The position numbers and the translations under genes are program-made. A stretch of DNA of 64,000 bases from Streptomyces sp. SLBN-31 (lineage in GTDB: Bacteria; Actinomycetota; Actinomycetes; Streptomycetales; Streptomycetaceae), in contig NZ_VFNC01000002.1 of the NCBI RefSeq assembly GCF_006715395.1, forward strand, positions 3,827,070 through 3,891,069, written 5' to 3'. The notes below the pieces were generated by a model. The model was given only the letters and a program-made list of their open reading frames with translations, did no database searches and was not told the DNA's origin. Positions 1 to 7,072 of the stretch are shown one piece after another; within the stretch, counting starts at the first letter, position 1; every line of letters begins with the position of its first letter.

Positions 1-190
1 CGCTGTGCCGGCCGGCCACGGCACCCGCCGCGTCGTCGACGAGCTTCATGATCACACCGCCGTGCACCGTGCCCAGCAGGTTGGTGTCGTTGTGGGTCAT
101 GATGTGGCTGAGCGTGGTCCGGGACGCCGAGGTGGGCTTGCCCGGGATACCCGCGGTGTCCGATTCCGTGGCCGTGGCCTGGTCTGTCAT
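1..190 (-). CDS. acyl-CoA thioesterase, hotdog fold (N-terminal part only)
   Basis: The first 63 codons of a leftward gene whose 3' end lies outside the window. The ATG start is at 190. After a short polar N-terminus the protein reads TLSHIMTHNDTNLLGTVHGG and then IMKLVDDAAGAVAGRH. The N-x-x-GTVHGG and D-x-AA-x-x-A-x-RH pattern is that of the YciA/ACOT-type hotdog thioesterases, which hydrolyse acyl-CoA to free acid and CoA in the cytoplasm. The conserved Asp of the DDAA segment is the usual catalytic region. It is divergent from the LytR-type gene with about 120 bp between starts. Substrate chain length cannot be told from this fragment. Confidence 0.8.
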   Translation of the reverse strand, partial: MTDQATATESDTAGIPGKPTSASRTTLSHIMTHNDTNLLGTVHGGVIMKLVDDAAGAVAGRHS

Positions 191-309
191 GGCGTCCACC
201 TTATGCCGACGTGACATTCGCGGACTTTGTGTTGGGTTCGCAACAGCAGTGCCCTGATTTTTCGACGACCCTTGTAAAGGGCATGCCCACTGCCTGCACA
301 CTGGGGCCC

Positions 310-1617
310 ATGAACGAGTGGCCTCAGGGTTGGTCCGACGACAACCGCGACAACCGCGACAACCGGTACGGACGCGGCAGCGCCAGCGCACAGCCCGAGG
401 GCGCGCGGGTGATGCGGCAGGTCCGGCGACCGGCCCCGGGCGCGTACGGGGGCTCCGGCCCGTCCGCGCCGCCGTACGGCGGCGGGGTGCCCCAGCAGCC
501 GTCGTACGTGAACGGCCAGGGCCACGGCGGCTACGCCGACGATCCGGCGGCCGGCGACTACGACGGCTACAACACCGGGCAGGTGTACGGCGGGGGCGGC
601 CACGGCGGTCCCGGCGGACCGGGTGAGGGCCGGCCGCGGCCGAACTGGCGGCGCCGTATCAAGTGGACGGCGATCACCGTCGTGACCGTGCTCGTGGTGA
701 CGTCCGTCGCCACGTACTTCTGGGCCGACTCCAAGCTGCACCGGGACGTCGACCTGTCCAAGGTCATCGACAGACCGGCGACGGGCGACGGCACGAACTA
801 CCTGATCGTCGGCTCCGACAGCCGCGCCGGGATGTCCGCCGAGGACAAGAAGAAGCTCCACACCGGCTCGGCCGAGGGCAAGCGCACGGACTCGATGATG
901 ATCCTGCACGTCGGCTCCAACGGCGACACGCTGATCTCCCTGCCGCGCGACTCGAACGTGGCGATCCCCTCGTACAAGGGATCGACCTCCGGCAAGACCT
1001 ACCCGAACACGGGCCGGCAGACCAAGCTGAACGCCGCCTACGCGGAGGACGGGCCGACGCTGCTGGTCCGCACCATCGAGTACAACATGGGCCTGCACAT
1101 CGACCACTACGTGGAGATCGGCTTCGCCGGCTTCGCGAAGATCGTGGACGCGGTGGGCGGCGTGACGATCGACATCGACAAGGGCTTCAAGGACAAGTAC
1201 TCGGGCGCCGACTTCAAGGCGGGCAAGCAGACACTCAACGGCGAGCAGGCCCTCGCCTTCGTCCGCACACGGCACGCCTTCGCCGCCTCCGACCTGCAGC
1301 GCACCAAGAACCAGCAGAAGTTCCTGTCGGCCCTGGCCCACCAGGTGGCGACCCCGTCGACGGTCCTCAACCCCTTCAAGTTCTATCCGACGATGGGCGC
1401 GGGCCTGGACTCCCTCACCGTCGACAAGGACATGAGCCTGTGGGACCTGGCGTCCATGTTCTGGGCGATGAAGGGTGTCAGCGGCGGTGACGGCACGTCG
1501 ATGAACATGCCGATCTCCGGCTCCACCGGCGGCAACCTGGTCTGGGACAAGGCGAAGGTGAAGACGCTGGTGAACGAGTTGAACAACGACCAGAAGGTCA
1601 CGGTGTCGGGTGACTGA
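310..1617 (+). CDS. LytR-CpsA-Psr (LCP) family cell-wall glycopolymer transferase
   Basis: A 435 aa membrane-anchored protein. Residues 1-112 are a disordered Gly/Pro/Tyr/Asn-rich cytoplasmic part, residues about 117-137 are one transmembrane helix, and the rest is an extracellular LCP domain. Hallmarks are the early Asp/Arg-rich segment VGSDSRAGMS, the Arg-Asp pair in GKRTDSMM, the SLPRDS motif and the late DLQRTKNQQKFL helix that binds the polyprenyl-pyrophosphate head. LCP proteins move teichoic-acid-like polymers or glycans from lipid carriers onto peptidoglycan; the older label 'LytR transcriptional regulator' is misleading. I chose the ATG at 310, because in-frame ATGs further upstream precede a region unlike the Streptomyces N-termini of this family. 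Its end overlaps the next gene by 8 bp, suggesting translational coupling. Confidence 0.88.
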   Translation: MNEWPQGWSDDNRDNRDNRYGRGSASAQPEGARVMRQVRRPAPGAYGGSGPSAPPYGGGVPQQPSYVNGQGHGGYADDPAAGDYDGYNTGQVYGGGGHGGPGGPGEGRPRPNWRRRIKWTAITVVTVLVVTSVATYFWADSKLHRDVDLSKVIDRPATGDGTNYLIVGSDSRAGMSAEDKKKLHTGSAEGKRTDSMMILHVGSNGDTLISLPRDSNVAIPSYKGSTSGKTYPNTGRQTKLNAAYAEDGPTLLVRTIEYNMGLHIDHYVEIGFAGFAKIVDAVGGVTIDIDKGFKDKYSGADFKAGKQTLNGEQALAFVRTRHAFAASDLQRTKNQQKFLSALAHQVATPSTVLNPFKFYPTMGAGLDSLTVDKDMSLWDLASMFWAMKGVSGGDGTSMNMPISGSTGGNLVWDKAKVKTLVNELNNDQKVTVSGD

Positions 1618-2247
1618 CGGCAGCAACGGCAGACCGCCCCTCGGGGCGGTTCTGTGCGATGTGGACAATGTGGTCCGCTCCTTCGACTCCTCGCGCCTGC
1701 AGGCCCTGGAGCGGGCCGCGGGGATCGCCGAGGGGTCCACCAAGAAGGTGGCGTTCGCGCCGGAGACGGTCGCGCCGCTGGTGCTGGGCGAGATCACCTC
1801 GCAGGAGTGGGCGGAGTCGATCGCGGCGGGCCTCGCCGGACTGGTGCCCGACTCCGATCCGCAGACGGCGTACGAACTGGCCCTGGCGCTGCTGGAGTCG
1901 CCCTTCCACGCCGACGACGAGGTGGTGGCCCTGCTGCGCCGCGCCCGTATCCGGGTGCCGGTCGTCCTCGTCTCCAACGCGGCCCTGGAGCTGGAGGCCG
2001 ACCTCGACTCCCTCGGCCTGGGCGACCTCGCCGACCACGTCGTCAACAGCGCCCGGGTGGGCCTGGCCAAGCCGGACCCCCGCATCTACCGCCTGGCTGC
2101 GGACCTGGCGGGCGTCCACCCGAGCGCTGCCTGTTCGTCGACGACAGCGAGGAGAACGTCGGCGCGGCGGCCGCCCTGGGCATGAACGCGGTGCACTACC
2201 GCGACCCGGCGGACCTGGAGCGGGCGCTGGAGCCCCTGTTCGCCTGA
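1610..2247 (+). pseudogene. HAD-superfamily hydrolase, frameshifted as sequenced
   Basis: A GTG start at 1610 overlaps the preceding LCP stop. HAD motif I (CDVDNVV, residues 17-23), motif II (VVLVSNAA) and the motif III lysine (GLAKPDPRIY) are in one frame. Motif IV (LFVDDSEENVG) and the C-terminus are in the next frame, ending at 2247. The switch falls at the CCC at 2119-2121: adding one C restores GVHPERCLFVDD and an unbroken protein of about 212 aa, the usual length for this family. As given, translation would run out of frame to 2185 and lose motif IV. Enolase in the same window carries similar one-base deletions, so I infer a sequencing error rather than a decayed gene. Cytoplasmic phosphatase or dehalogenase-like; substrate unknown. 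Confidence 0.8.
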
Positions 2248-2253
2248 CGCGGC

Positions 2254-2278
2254 GGGGGCACCCGTGGCGGGTGCCCCC
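2254..2278. terminator. hairpin between convergent genes
   Basis: A perfect 10-bp stem (GGGGGCACCC / GGGTGCCCCC) with a 5-base loop. It lies between the end of the HAD hydrolase and the end of the convergent copper-binding protein, so it can terminate both. There is no long T run, as is usual in Streptomyces. Confidence 0.75.
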
Positions 2279-2297
2279 TGTCACGCTCCGGTGAGGG

Positions 2298-2660
2298 TCA
2301 CATCGTGGCGCCCGCCATGGTCCGGCACATCTGCGCGCAGCGGCGACACGCCTCGGCGCAGCGCATCATCTGGGGATCGTCCGGCATGGACATACACGCC
2401 TCGGCGCACATGTCGCAGGCCTTGGCGCACATCGCGCACATCTCGGCCGACATGGGCGAGCGGCGCATCATCATGTCCGCGCACATGCGGGTCATCTCGG
2501 AGCAGTCGATGAGCGCGCGCATGATCTGCATCTGGGCCTGACCGCCCATCTGCATGCAGGAGCTCATGGTCTCCTCGCACATGCTGTGGCACGACATGCA
2601 CGCCTCGACGCAGTCCTGCATCTCCTTGGACATGGCGGCCGCGGGTCCGGTCTGGGTCAT
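2298..2660 (-). CDS. four-helix-bundle copper-binding protein (DUF326/Csp-like)
   Basis: A 120 aa cytoplasmic protein extremely rich in Cys, Met and His (16 cysteines). The cysteines sit in repeated C-x3-C, C-x2-C and C-x3-C spacing along what should be four helices (for example CVEACMSCHSMC and CAMCAKACDMCAEAC). Established copper storage proteins of this fold hold many Cu(I) ions inside the bundle through such cysteines; cytosolic members lack a Tat signal, as here. It therefore probably buffers copper in the cytoplasm. The ATG at 2660 is preceded by a strong AGGAGG Shine-Dalgarno. A longer upstream reading frame exists, but it lacks a ribosome site and looks non-coding. It is a single-gene unit, with the acyl-CoA dehydrogenase upstream on the same strand and a terminator in between. 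Confidence 0.85.
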   Translation of the reverse strand: MTQTGPAAAMSKEMQDCVEACMSCHSMCEETMSSCMQMGGQAQMQIMRALIDCSEMTRMCADMMMRRSPMSAEMCAMCAKACDMCAEACMSMPDDPQMMRCAEACRRCAQMCRTMAGATM

Positions 2661-2787
2661 GGCTCCTCCTGGGAGGGAGAGGGGCCCGGGGCGGGCCCCG
2701 TGTGGTACCCGTCCTACGCCCGCCGGGCGCGACGCGCCATCGGGCGGACACGAACAATCCGCTACGAATCGCCCCACGGGGATGACA

Positions 2788-2816
2788 GAAGCCCCCGGAT
2801 TCCCTCCGGGGGCTTC
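2788..2816 (-). terminator. terminator of the acyl-CoA dehydrogenase gene
   Basis: An 11-bp perfect stem (GAAGCCCCCGG / CCGGGGGCTTC) with a 7-base loop, 36 bp past the stop codon of the leftward acyl-CoA dehydrogenase gene. Read on the minus strand the arm is followed by TCTGTCATCC. Confidence 0.8.
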
Positions 2817-2851
2817 GTGCCGCTACGCCGATCGGCGCGAGCCGCCGGGCG

Positions 2852-4009
2852 TCACGGCAGGTTGCGCGCCATGACGATGCGCTGGACCTGGTTGGTGCCC
2901 TCGTAGATCTGGGTGATCTTGGCGTCGCGCATCATGCGCTCGACCGGGTAGTCGCGGGTGTAGCCGTAGCCGCCGAGGAGCTGTACCGCGTCCGTGGTGA
3001 CCTCCATGGCGACGTCCGAGGCGAAGCACTTGGCCGCCGCGCCCTGGAAGGTCAGGTCGGCATCGCCGCGCTCGGAGGCGGCCGCTGCCTGGTAGGTCAG
3101 GGCGCGGGCCGCGGCGATCTTCATGGCCATGTCGGCGAGCATGAACTGGATGCCCTGGAAGTCGGCGATCGGCTTGCCGAACTGCTTGCGCTCCTGGACG
3201 TAGCCCTTGGCGTAGTCGAGGGCGCCCTGGGCGACACCGAGGGCCTGGGCGGCGATGGTGATGCGGGTGTGGTCGAGGGTCTTCATCGCCGTGGCGAAGC
3301 CGGTGCCCTCCTCGCCGATCATGCGGTCGGCGGGGATGCGGACGTTGTCGAAGTAGACCTCGCGGGTCGGGGAGCCCTTGATGCCGAGCTTCTTCTCCGG
3401 GGCGCCGAAGGAGACGCCCTCGTCGGAGCGCTCGACGACGAAGGCGGAGATGCCCTTGGAGCGCTTGGCGGGGTCGGTGACCGCCATGACCGTGTAGTAC
3501 TCGGAGACGCCAGCGTTGGTGATCCAGCGCTTGACGCCGTTGAGCACCCAGTGGTCGCCGTCGCGGACGGCCTTGGTCTTCATGCCGGCCGCGTCCGAGC
3601 CCGCCTCCGGCTCGGAGAGGCAGTACGAGAACATCGCGTCGCCCTTGGCGAGCGGGCCCAGGTATTTCTTCTTCAGCTCCTCGGAGCCGGAGAGGATGAC
3701 CGGCAGGGAGCCGAGCTTGTTCACGGCCGGGATGAGGGAGGAGGAGACGCAGACACGGGCGACCTCCTCGATCACGATGACCGTGGCGAGGGCGTCGGCG
3801 CCGGCGCCGCCGTACTCCTCGGGCACGTGGACGGCGGCCAGCTCGTTGGCGACGAGCGCATCGAGGGCCTCCTGCGGGAAGCGGGCCTCCTCGTCCACCG
3901 CCGCGGCGTACGGTGCGATCTTCGCCTCGGCCAGGGAGCGGACGGCGTCACGGAGCATGTCGTGCTCCTCGGACGGGCGGTACAGGTCGAAGTCAGCCGA
4001 TCCGGCCAA
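2852..4009 (-). CDS. acyl-CoA dehydrogenase (short/branched-chain type)
   Basis: A 385 aa FAD flavoprotein of normal family length. It oxidises acyl-CoA to trans-2-enoyl-CoA in fatty-acid or branched-chain amino-acid breakdown and passes electrons to ETF. Visible signatures are the FAD/substrate segment YCLSEPEAGSDAAGM, the WITNAG flavin-binding stretch, the C-terminal signature QLLGGYGYTRDYPVERMMRDAKI, and the catalytic base Glu370 in IYEGTNQ, the short-chain position. The start is TTG at 4009, supported by the typical N-terminus (DLYRPSEEHDMLRD). A GGAG sequence lies upstream at loose spacing. The gene stands alone, divergent from the UDP-glucose dehydrogenase across an AT-richer gap (4010-4188) that should hold both promoters. 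The exact acyl substrate cannot be read. Confidence 0.9.
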   Translation of the reverse strand: MAGSADFDLYRPSEEHDMLRDAVRSLAEAKIAPYAAAVDEEARFPQEALDALVANELAAVHVPEEYGGAGADALATVIVIEEVARVCVSSSLIPAVNKLGSLPVILSGSEELKKKYLGPLAKGDAMFSYCLSEPEAGSDAAGMKTKAVRDGDHWVLNGVKRWITNAGVSEYYTVMAVTDPAKRSKGISAFVVERSDEGVSFGAPEKKLGIKGSPTREVYFDNVRIPADRMIGEEGTGFATAMKTLDHTRITIAAQALGVAQGALDYAKGYVQERKQFGKPIADFQGIQFMLADMAMKIAAARALTYQAAAASERGDADLTFQGAAAKCFASDVAMEVTTDAVQLLGGYGYTRDYPVERMMRDAKITQIYEGTNQVQRIVMARNLP

Positions 4010-4188
4010 GGTCTCTCACGCTCCAAAACGCTGCGATTGCCGACGCTAATTACCGTTAAGTAACTCAAATTTTAGAGGGCGGCTCACCGGACTGATACGT
4101 GAGCTTGGCGACAGCGGGAAAACTGCCCGGCGATCAGCCCGACTATGCTCGGCTCCGCATCGCCCACGTCCCCACTCTGGAGCATCCC

Positions 4189-5532
4189 ATGGCCCTCAGG
4201 ATCACCGTGATCGGCACCGGCTATCTCGGCGCGACGCATGCCGCCGCCATGGCGGAGCTGGGTTTCGAGGTGCTGGGGCTGGACGTGGTGCCGGAGAAGA
4301 TCGCGAAGCTGGAGCGGGGCGAGGCGCCCATGTTCGAGCCCGGCCTCGAAGAACTGCTGCGCAAGCACGTCGCCGGGATCGAGGGCTCCACCGGGCGACT
4401 GCGCTTCACCATGGACTGGGCCGAGGTCGGCGCCTTCGGCGACGTGCACTTCCTGTGCATCAACACCCCGCAGAAGCACGGCGAGTACGCCTGCGACATG
4501 TCGTACGTGGAGTCCGCGTTCGCCTCTCTCGCCCCGCATCTGGCCGGTCCCGCGCTGGTCGTCGGCAAGTCGACCGTGCCGGTGGGGTCCGCCGACCGGC
4601 TGGCCCGCTACCTCGCCGAGCACGCCCCCGCCGGACAGGACGCCGAGCTGGCCTGGAACCCCGAGTTCCTGCGCGAGGGCTTCGCCGTCGAGGACACCCT
4701 GCGTCCGGACCGGATCGTGGCCGGCGTGCGCAGCGATCGGGCCGAGAAGCTGCTGCGCGAGGTGTACGCGACGCCCATCGCCGAGGGGACGCCGTTCGTC
4801 GTGACGGACTTCCCGACGGCCGAGCTGGTGAAGACCTCCGCGAACTCCTTCCTGGCCACCAAGATCTCCTTCATCAACGCGATGGCCGAGATGTGCGAGG
4901 CCTCCGGCGGCGACGTGGCCAAGCTGGCCGAGGCCATCGGGTACGACGACCGGATCGGCAAGAAGTTCCTGCGGGCGGGGATCGGGTTCGGCGGCGGCTG
5001 TCTGCCCAAGGACATCCGGGCGTTCATGGCGCGCGCCGGTGAGCTGGGCGCCGACCAGGCGCTGACGTTCCTGCGGGAGATCGACTCCATCAACATGCGC
5101 CAGCGCGGGCAGATGGTGGAGCTGGCCCGGCAGGCGCTGGGCGGCGGCCCGTTCCTGGGCAAGCGGGTCGCGGTGCTCGGCGCGACGTTCAAGCCGGACT
5201 CGGACGACGTACGCGACTCCCCCGCGCTGAACGTGGCGGGGCAGATCCACCTCCAGGGCGGCCAGGTGACCGTCTACGACCCGAAGGGCATGGACAACGC
5301 CCGCAAGGTCTTCCCCACCCTCGGTTACGCGGATTCTGCGACCGAGGCGGTGCGGGGCGCGGACGTCGTCCTGCACCTGACGGAGTGGCGGGAGTTCCGC
5401 GAGCTGGACCCGGCGGCGCTGGGCGAGGTGGCGACGGCCCGGGTGATCCTGGACGGGCGCAACGCCCTCGATCCGGCGCTGTGGCGCAAGGCGGGGTGGA
5501 CGTACCGGGCGATGGGCCGGCCCACCGCGTAA
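4189..5532 (+). CDS. UDP-glucose 6-dehydrogenase
   Basis: A 447 aa cytoplasmic enzyme. It oxidises UDP-glucose twice with NAD+ to UDP-glucuronate, a precursor for cell-surface polymers. The N-terminal Rossmann fold has VIGTGYLGATHA (residues 6-17). The central helical domain contains ANSFLATKISFINA, and the catalytic nucleophile is Cys271 in GFGGGCLPKD. The C-terminal UDP-binding domain includes GATFKPDSDDVRDSPAL. I chose the ATG at 4189 because the dinucleotide-binding strand begins immediately after it; the in-frame extension back to 4099 has no homologous look. It could also accept GDP-mannose, but UDP-glucose is the usual substrate in Streptomyces relatives. It is followed by a strong terminator, so it is transcribed alone. 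Confidence 0.92.
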   Translation: MALRITVIGTGYLGATHAAAMAELGFEVLGLDVVPEKIAKLERGEAPMFEPGLEELLRKHVAGIEGSTGRLRFTMDWAEVGAFGDVHFLCINTPQKHGEYACDMSYVESAFASLAPHLAGPALVVGKSTVPVGSADRLARYLAEHAPAGQDAELAWNPEFLREGFAVEDTLRPDRIVAGVRSDRAEKLLREVYATPIAEGTPFVVTDFPTAELVKTSANSFLATKISFINAMAEMCEASGGDVAKLAEAIGYDDRIGKKFLRAGIGFGGGCLPKDIRAFMARAGELGADQALTFLREIDSINMRQRGQMVELARQALGGGPFLGKRVAVLGATFKPDSDDVRDSPALNVAGQIHLQGGQVTVYDPKGMDNARKVFPTLGYADSATEAVRGADVVLHLTEWREFRELDPAALGEVATARVILDGRNALDPALWRKAGWTYRAMGRPTA

Positions 5533-5542
5533 CCGCGCGGAC

Positions 5543-5583
5543 GACGCCGGTTCGGCCGAGGCTCAGTCGGCCGAACCGGCGTC
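5543..5583. terminator. strong bidirectional terminator hairpin
   Basis: A 17-bp perfect stem (5543-5559 with 5567-5583) and a 7-base loop, followed by TTGTTGCATT on the plus strand. It separates the UDP-glucose dehydrogenase from the convergent CGNR regulator. Confidence 0.85.
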
Positions 5584-5625
5584 TTGTTGCATTCTGCCCC
5601 ACCGGTGCGGGTGGTGGCCGGGGAA

Positions 5626-6126
5626 CTACCTGGCCCGGTAGCGGCGCATCTTGGCGCGGGCCCCGCAGACCTGCATCGAGCACCAGCGGCCGCGTCCGGC
5701 GGGGCTGCGGTCGTAGTACGCCCAGTGGCAGGTGTCGGCCTCGCAGGCCTTCAGGCGCAGCCAGGTGCCCGCGATGAGGGATTCGGCCACGGCGGCGGCG
5801 ACACGGGAGAGCAGCGGGCGTCCGTCGGCGGGGGTGAGGGCGGCGGAGCCGTCGGTGGCGTCGACGGTGACCCGCAGCGGGGCGGCCGCCAGCAGCTCGT
5901 CCAGGGGGACGACGCGGGTGTGCGGCGGGTGGCCGGCGTGGGCGAGCAGTGCCGCGCGCAGGGACTCGCGCAGCTCGCGGGCGGCCGGCACCTGGTCCTG
6001 GGTGAGTCCGAAGCGCGCCCGGCCGTCCTCGGTGTCGAGGGCGTCGGCTCCCGACGCGATGTCCAGCGTGTTGACCAGGGACTCGACCAGTGCGAGGCCC
6101 CCGGGCGCGGCCGATCTCTCCGTCAT
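5626..6126 (-). CDS. CGNR zinc-finger (ABATE-domain) regulator, motif variant CGAR
   Basis: A 166 aa protein with an N-terminal ABATE-type helical domain (LALVESLVNTLDI, then ELRESLRAAL). Its C-terminal small zinc finger reads CEADTCHWAYYDRSPAGR, then RWCSMQVCGARAKM. Proteins of this family are thought to be stress-related DNA-binding regulators. The four zinc cysteines are present. The eponymous C-G-N-R turn reads C-G-A-R, replacing Asn by Ala; this is unusual and may alter DNA contacts. The gene is divergent from two VOC-family genes, 108 bp apart, so it may regulate them; that is inference. ATG start at 6126. Confidence 0.82.
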   Translation of the reverse strand: MTERSAAPGGLALVESLVNTLDIASGADALDTEDGRARFGLTQDQVPAARELRESLRAALLAHAGHPPHTRVVPLDELLAAAPLRVTVDATDGSAALTPADGRPLLSRVAAAVAESLIAGTWLRLKACEADTCHWAYYDRSPAGRGRWCSMQVCGARAKMRRYRAR

Positions 6127-6234
6127 GACTGCACGCTACCTCCGGGAATTCCTCTTGCGACGTTACCGCCAATGGGGGAGCATGCGGTAACGGTTACTCC
6201 TTGACCGCATCTACAGGTAACACAGGAGGAAGTC

Positions 6235-6594
6235 ATGGCCATCGCCAAGCTGGGCGCCGTCGTCCTGGACTGTCCCGACCCGAGCGCGCTCGCCGGTTTC
6301 TACGCCGAGGTGCTGGGCGGCACGGTCGAGGGGGAGGGCGACTGGGTGGACCTCACGACCCCCGACGGCCGGGCACTGGCCTTCCAGGCCTCCCCCGGCT
6401 TCGTCGCCCCCGAGTGGCCCTCGCCGGACCGCTCGCAGCAGTTCCATCTCGACCTGACCGTCGAGGACCTGGACACGGCCGAGGCCGGCGTCCTGGCGCT
6501 CGGCGCGAAGCCGCTGGACGCGGACGACCGTTCGCGCACCTTCCGTGTGTACGCCGACCCGGCAGGGCACCCGTTCTGCCTCTGTGCCTGCTGA
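6235..6594 (+). CDS. VOC-superfamily (glyoxalase/bleomycin-resistance-like) protein, first copy
   Basis: A 119 aa single VOC domain. It has the beta-alpha-beta start VVLDCPDPSALAGFYAEVLGG, the substrate-contact part APEWPSPDRSQQFHLDLTV and the closing DPAGHPFCL. Members bind a divalent metal through His/Glu residues and act on small electrophiles or sequester drugs; His in QQFHLD and Glu/His positions near the end are the candidate ligands. The specific reaction is unknown. A very good AGGAGGA ribosome site precedes the ATG. It is the first gene of a two-gene tandem pair: the next gene is a paralogue sharing QQFHLD, VLALGA and the YADPAGHPFCLC ending. Divergent from the CGNR regulator. Confidence 0.85.
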   Translation: MAIAKLGAVVLDCPDPSALAGFYAEVLGGTVEGEGDWVDLTTPDGRALAFQASPGFVAPEWPSPDRSQQFHLDLTVEDLDTAEAGVLALGAKPLDADDRSRTFRVYADPAGHPFCLCAC

Positions 6595-6607
6595 TCAGGA
6601 GGACACC

Positions 6608-6997
6608 ATGGCCGTGGCCCGTTTCCGTTCCGTCGTGGTCGACTGCCCCGACCCGCACGCGCTGGCCGACTTCTACGCACAGGTCGTCGGCGGCACCCCG
6701 CGGGCCGAGGACGACGACTGGGTCGTCCTGCGCGTCCCGGACGGGCCGCGGCTCGCCTTCCAGCGGGCGGAGGGTTTCACTCCGCCCGAGTGGCCGCGCG
6801 CGGACCGCAACTCGCAGCAGTTCCACCTCGACTTCGACGCCGGTTCGACGTGGGAGGAGATGGACGCGGCGCACGAGCGGGTGCTGGCGCTGGGGGCGAC
6901 GCCGCTGGACCTGGAGGACCGCAAGGAGAAGGACTTCCAGGTGTACGCCGACCCGGCGGGGCATCCCTTCTGCCTGTGCCGGATCGACGAGCCTTAG
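6608..6997 (+). CDS. VOC-superfamily protein, second tandem copy
   Basis: A 129 aa single VOC domain and close paralogue of the preceding gene. It begins 13 bp after it with its own AGGAGGA ribosome site. It keeps VVVDCPDPHALADFYAQVVGG, PPEWPRADRNSQQFHLD, VLALGATPLDLEDR and YADPAGHPFCLC, and differs mainly by a short insertion before the alanine-rich helix (GSTWEEMDAAHER). Presumed to arise by tandem duplication and to work with or as a heterodimer of the first copy; function otherwise unknown. The alternative longer start at 6545 overlaps the first gene and has no ribosome site. Confidence 0.85.
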   Translation: MAVARFRSVVVDCPDPHALADFYAQVVGGTPRAEDDDWVVLRVPDGPRLAFQRAEGFTPPEWPRADRNSQQFHLDFDAGSTWEEMDAAHERVLALGATPLDLEDRKEKDFQVYADPAGHPFCLCRIDEP

Positions 6998-7045
6998 GCC
7001 CTGTCGGCGCCTCCGGGCAGGCGGGAATTTGACGCCAGGGCCTAA
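6994..7045. terminator. inverted repeat between convergent genes
   Basis: TTAGGCCCTG (6994-7003), containing the stop codon of the second VOC gene, is perfectly complementary to CAGGGCCTAA (7036-7045). The 32-base interior can form a smaller GC hairpin. Probable bidirectional terminator. Confidence 0.6.
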
Positions 7046-7072
7046 GACCCGACCTTCGCAGGACCCCCTCCG

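Noticed and set aside
187..2085. Long open frame antisense to the LCP and HAD genes
   Set aside because: Arg/Pro/Ala-rich translation with no motif; typical high-GC shadow of the real genes on the other strand.
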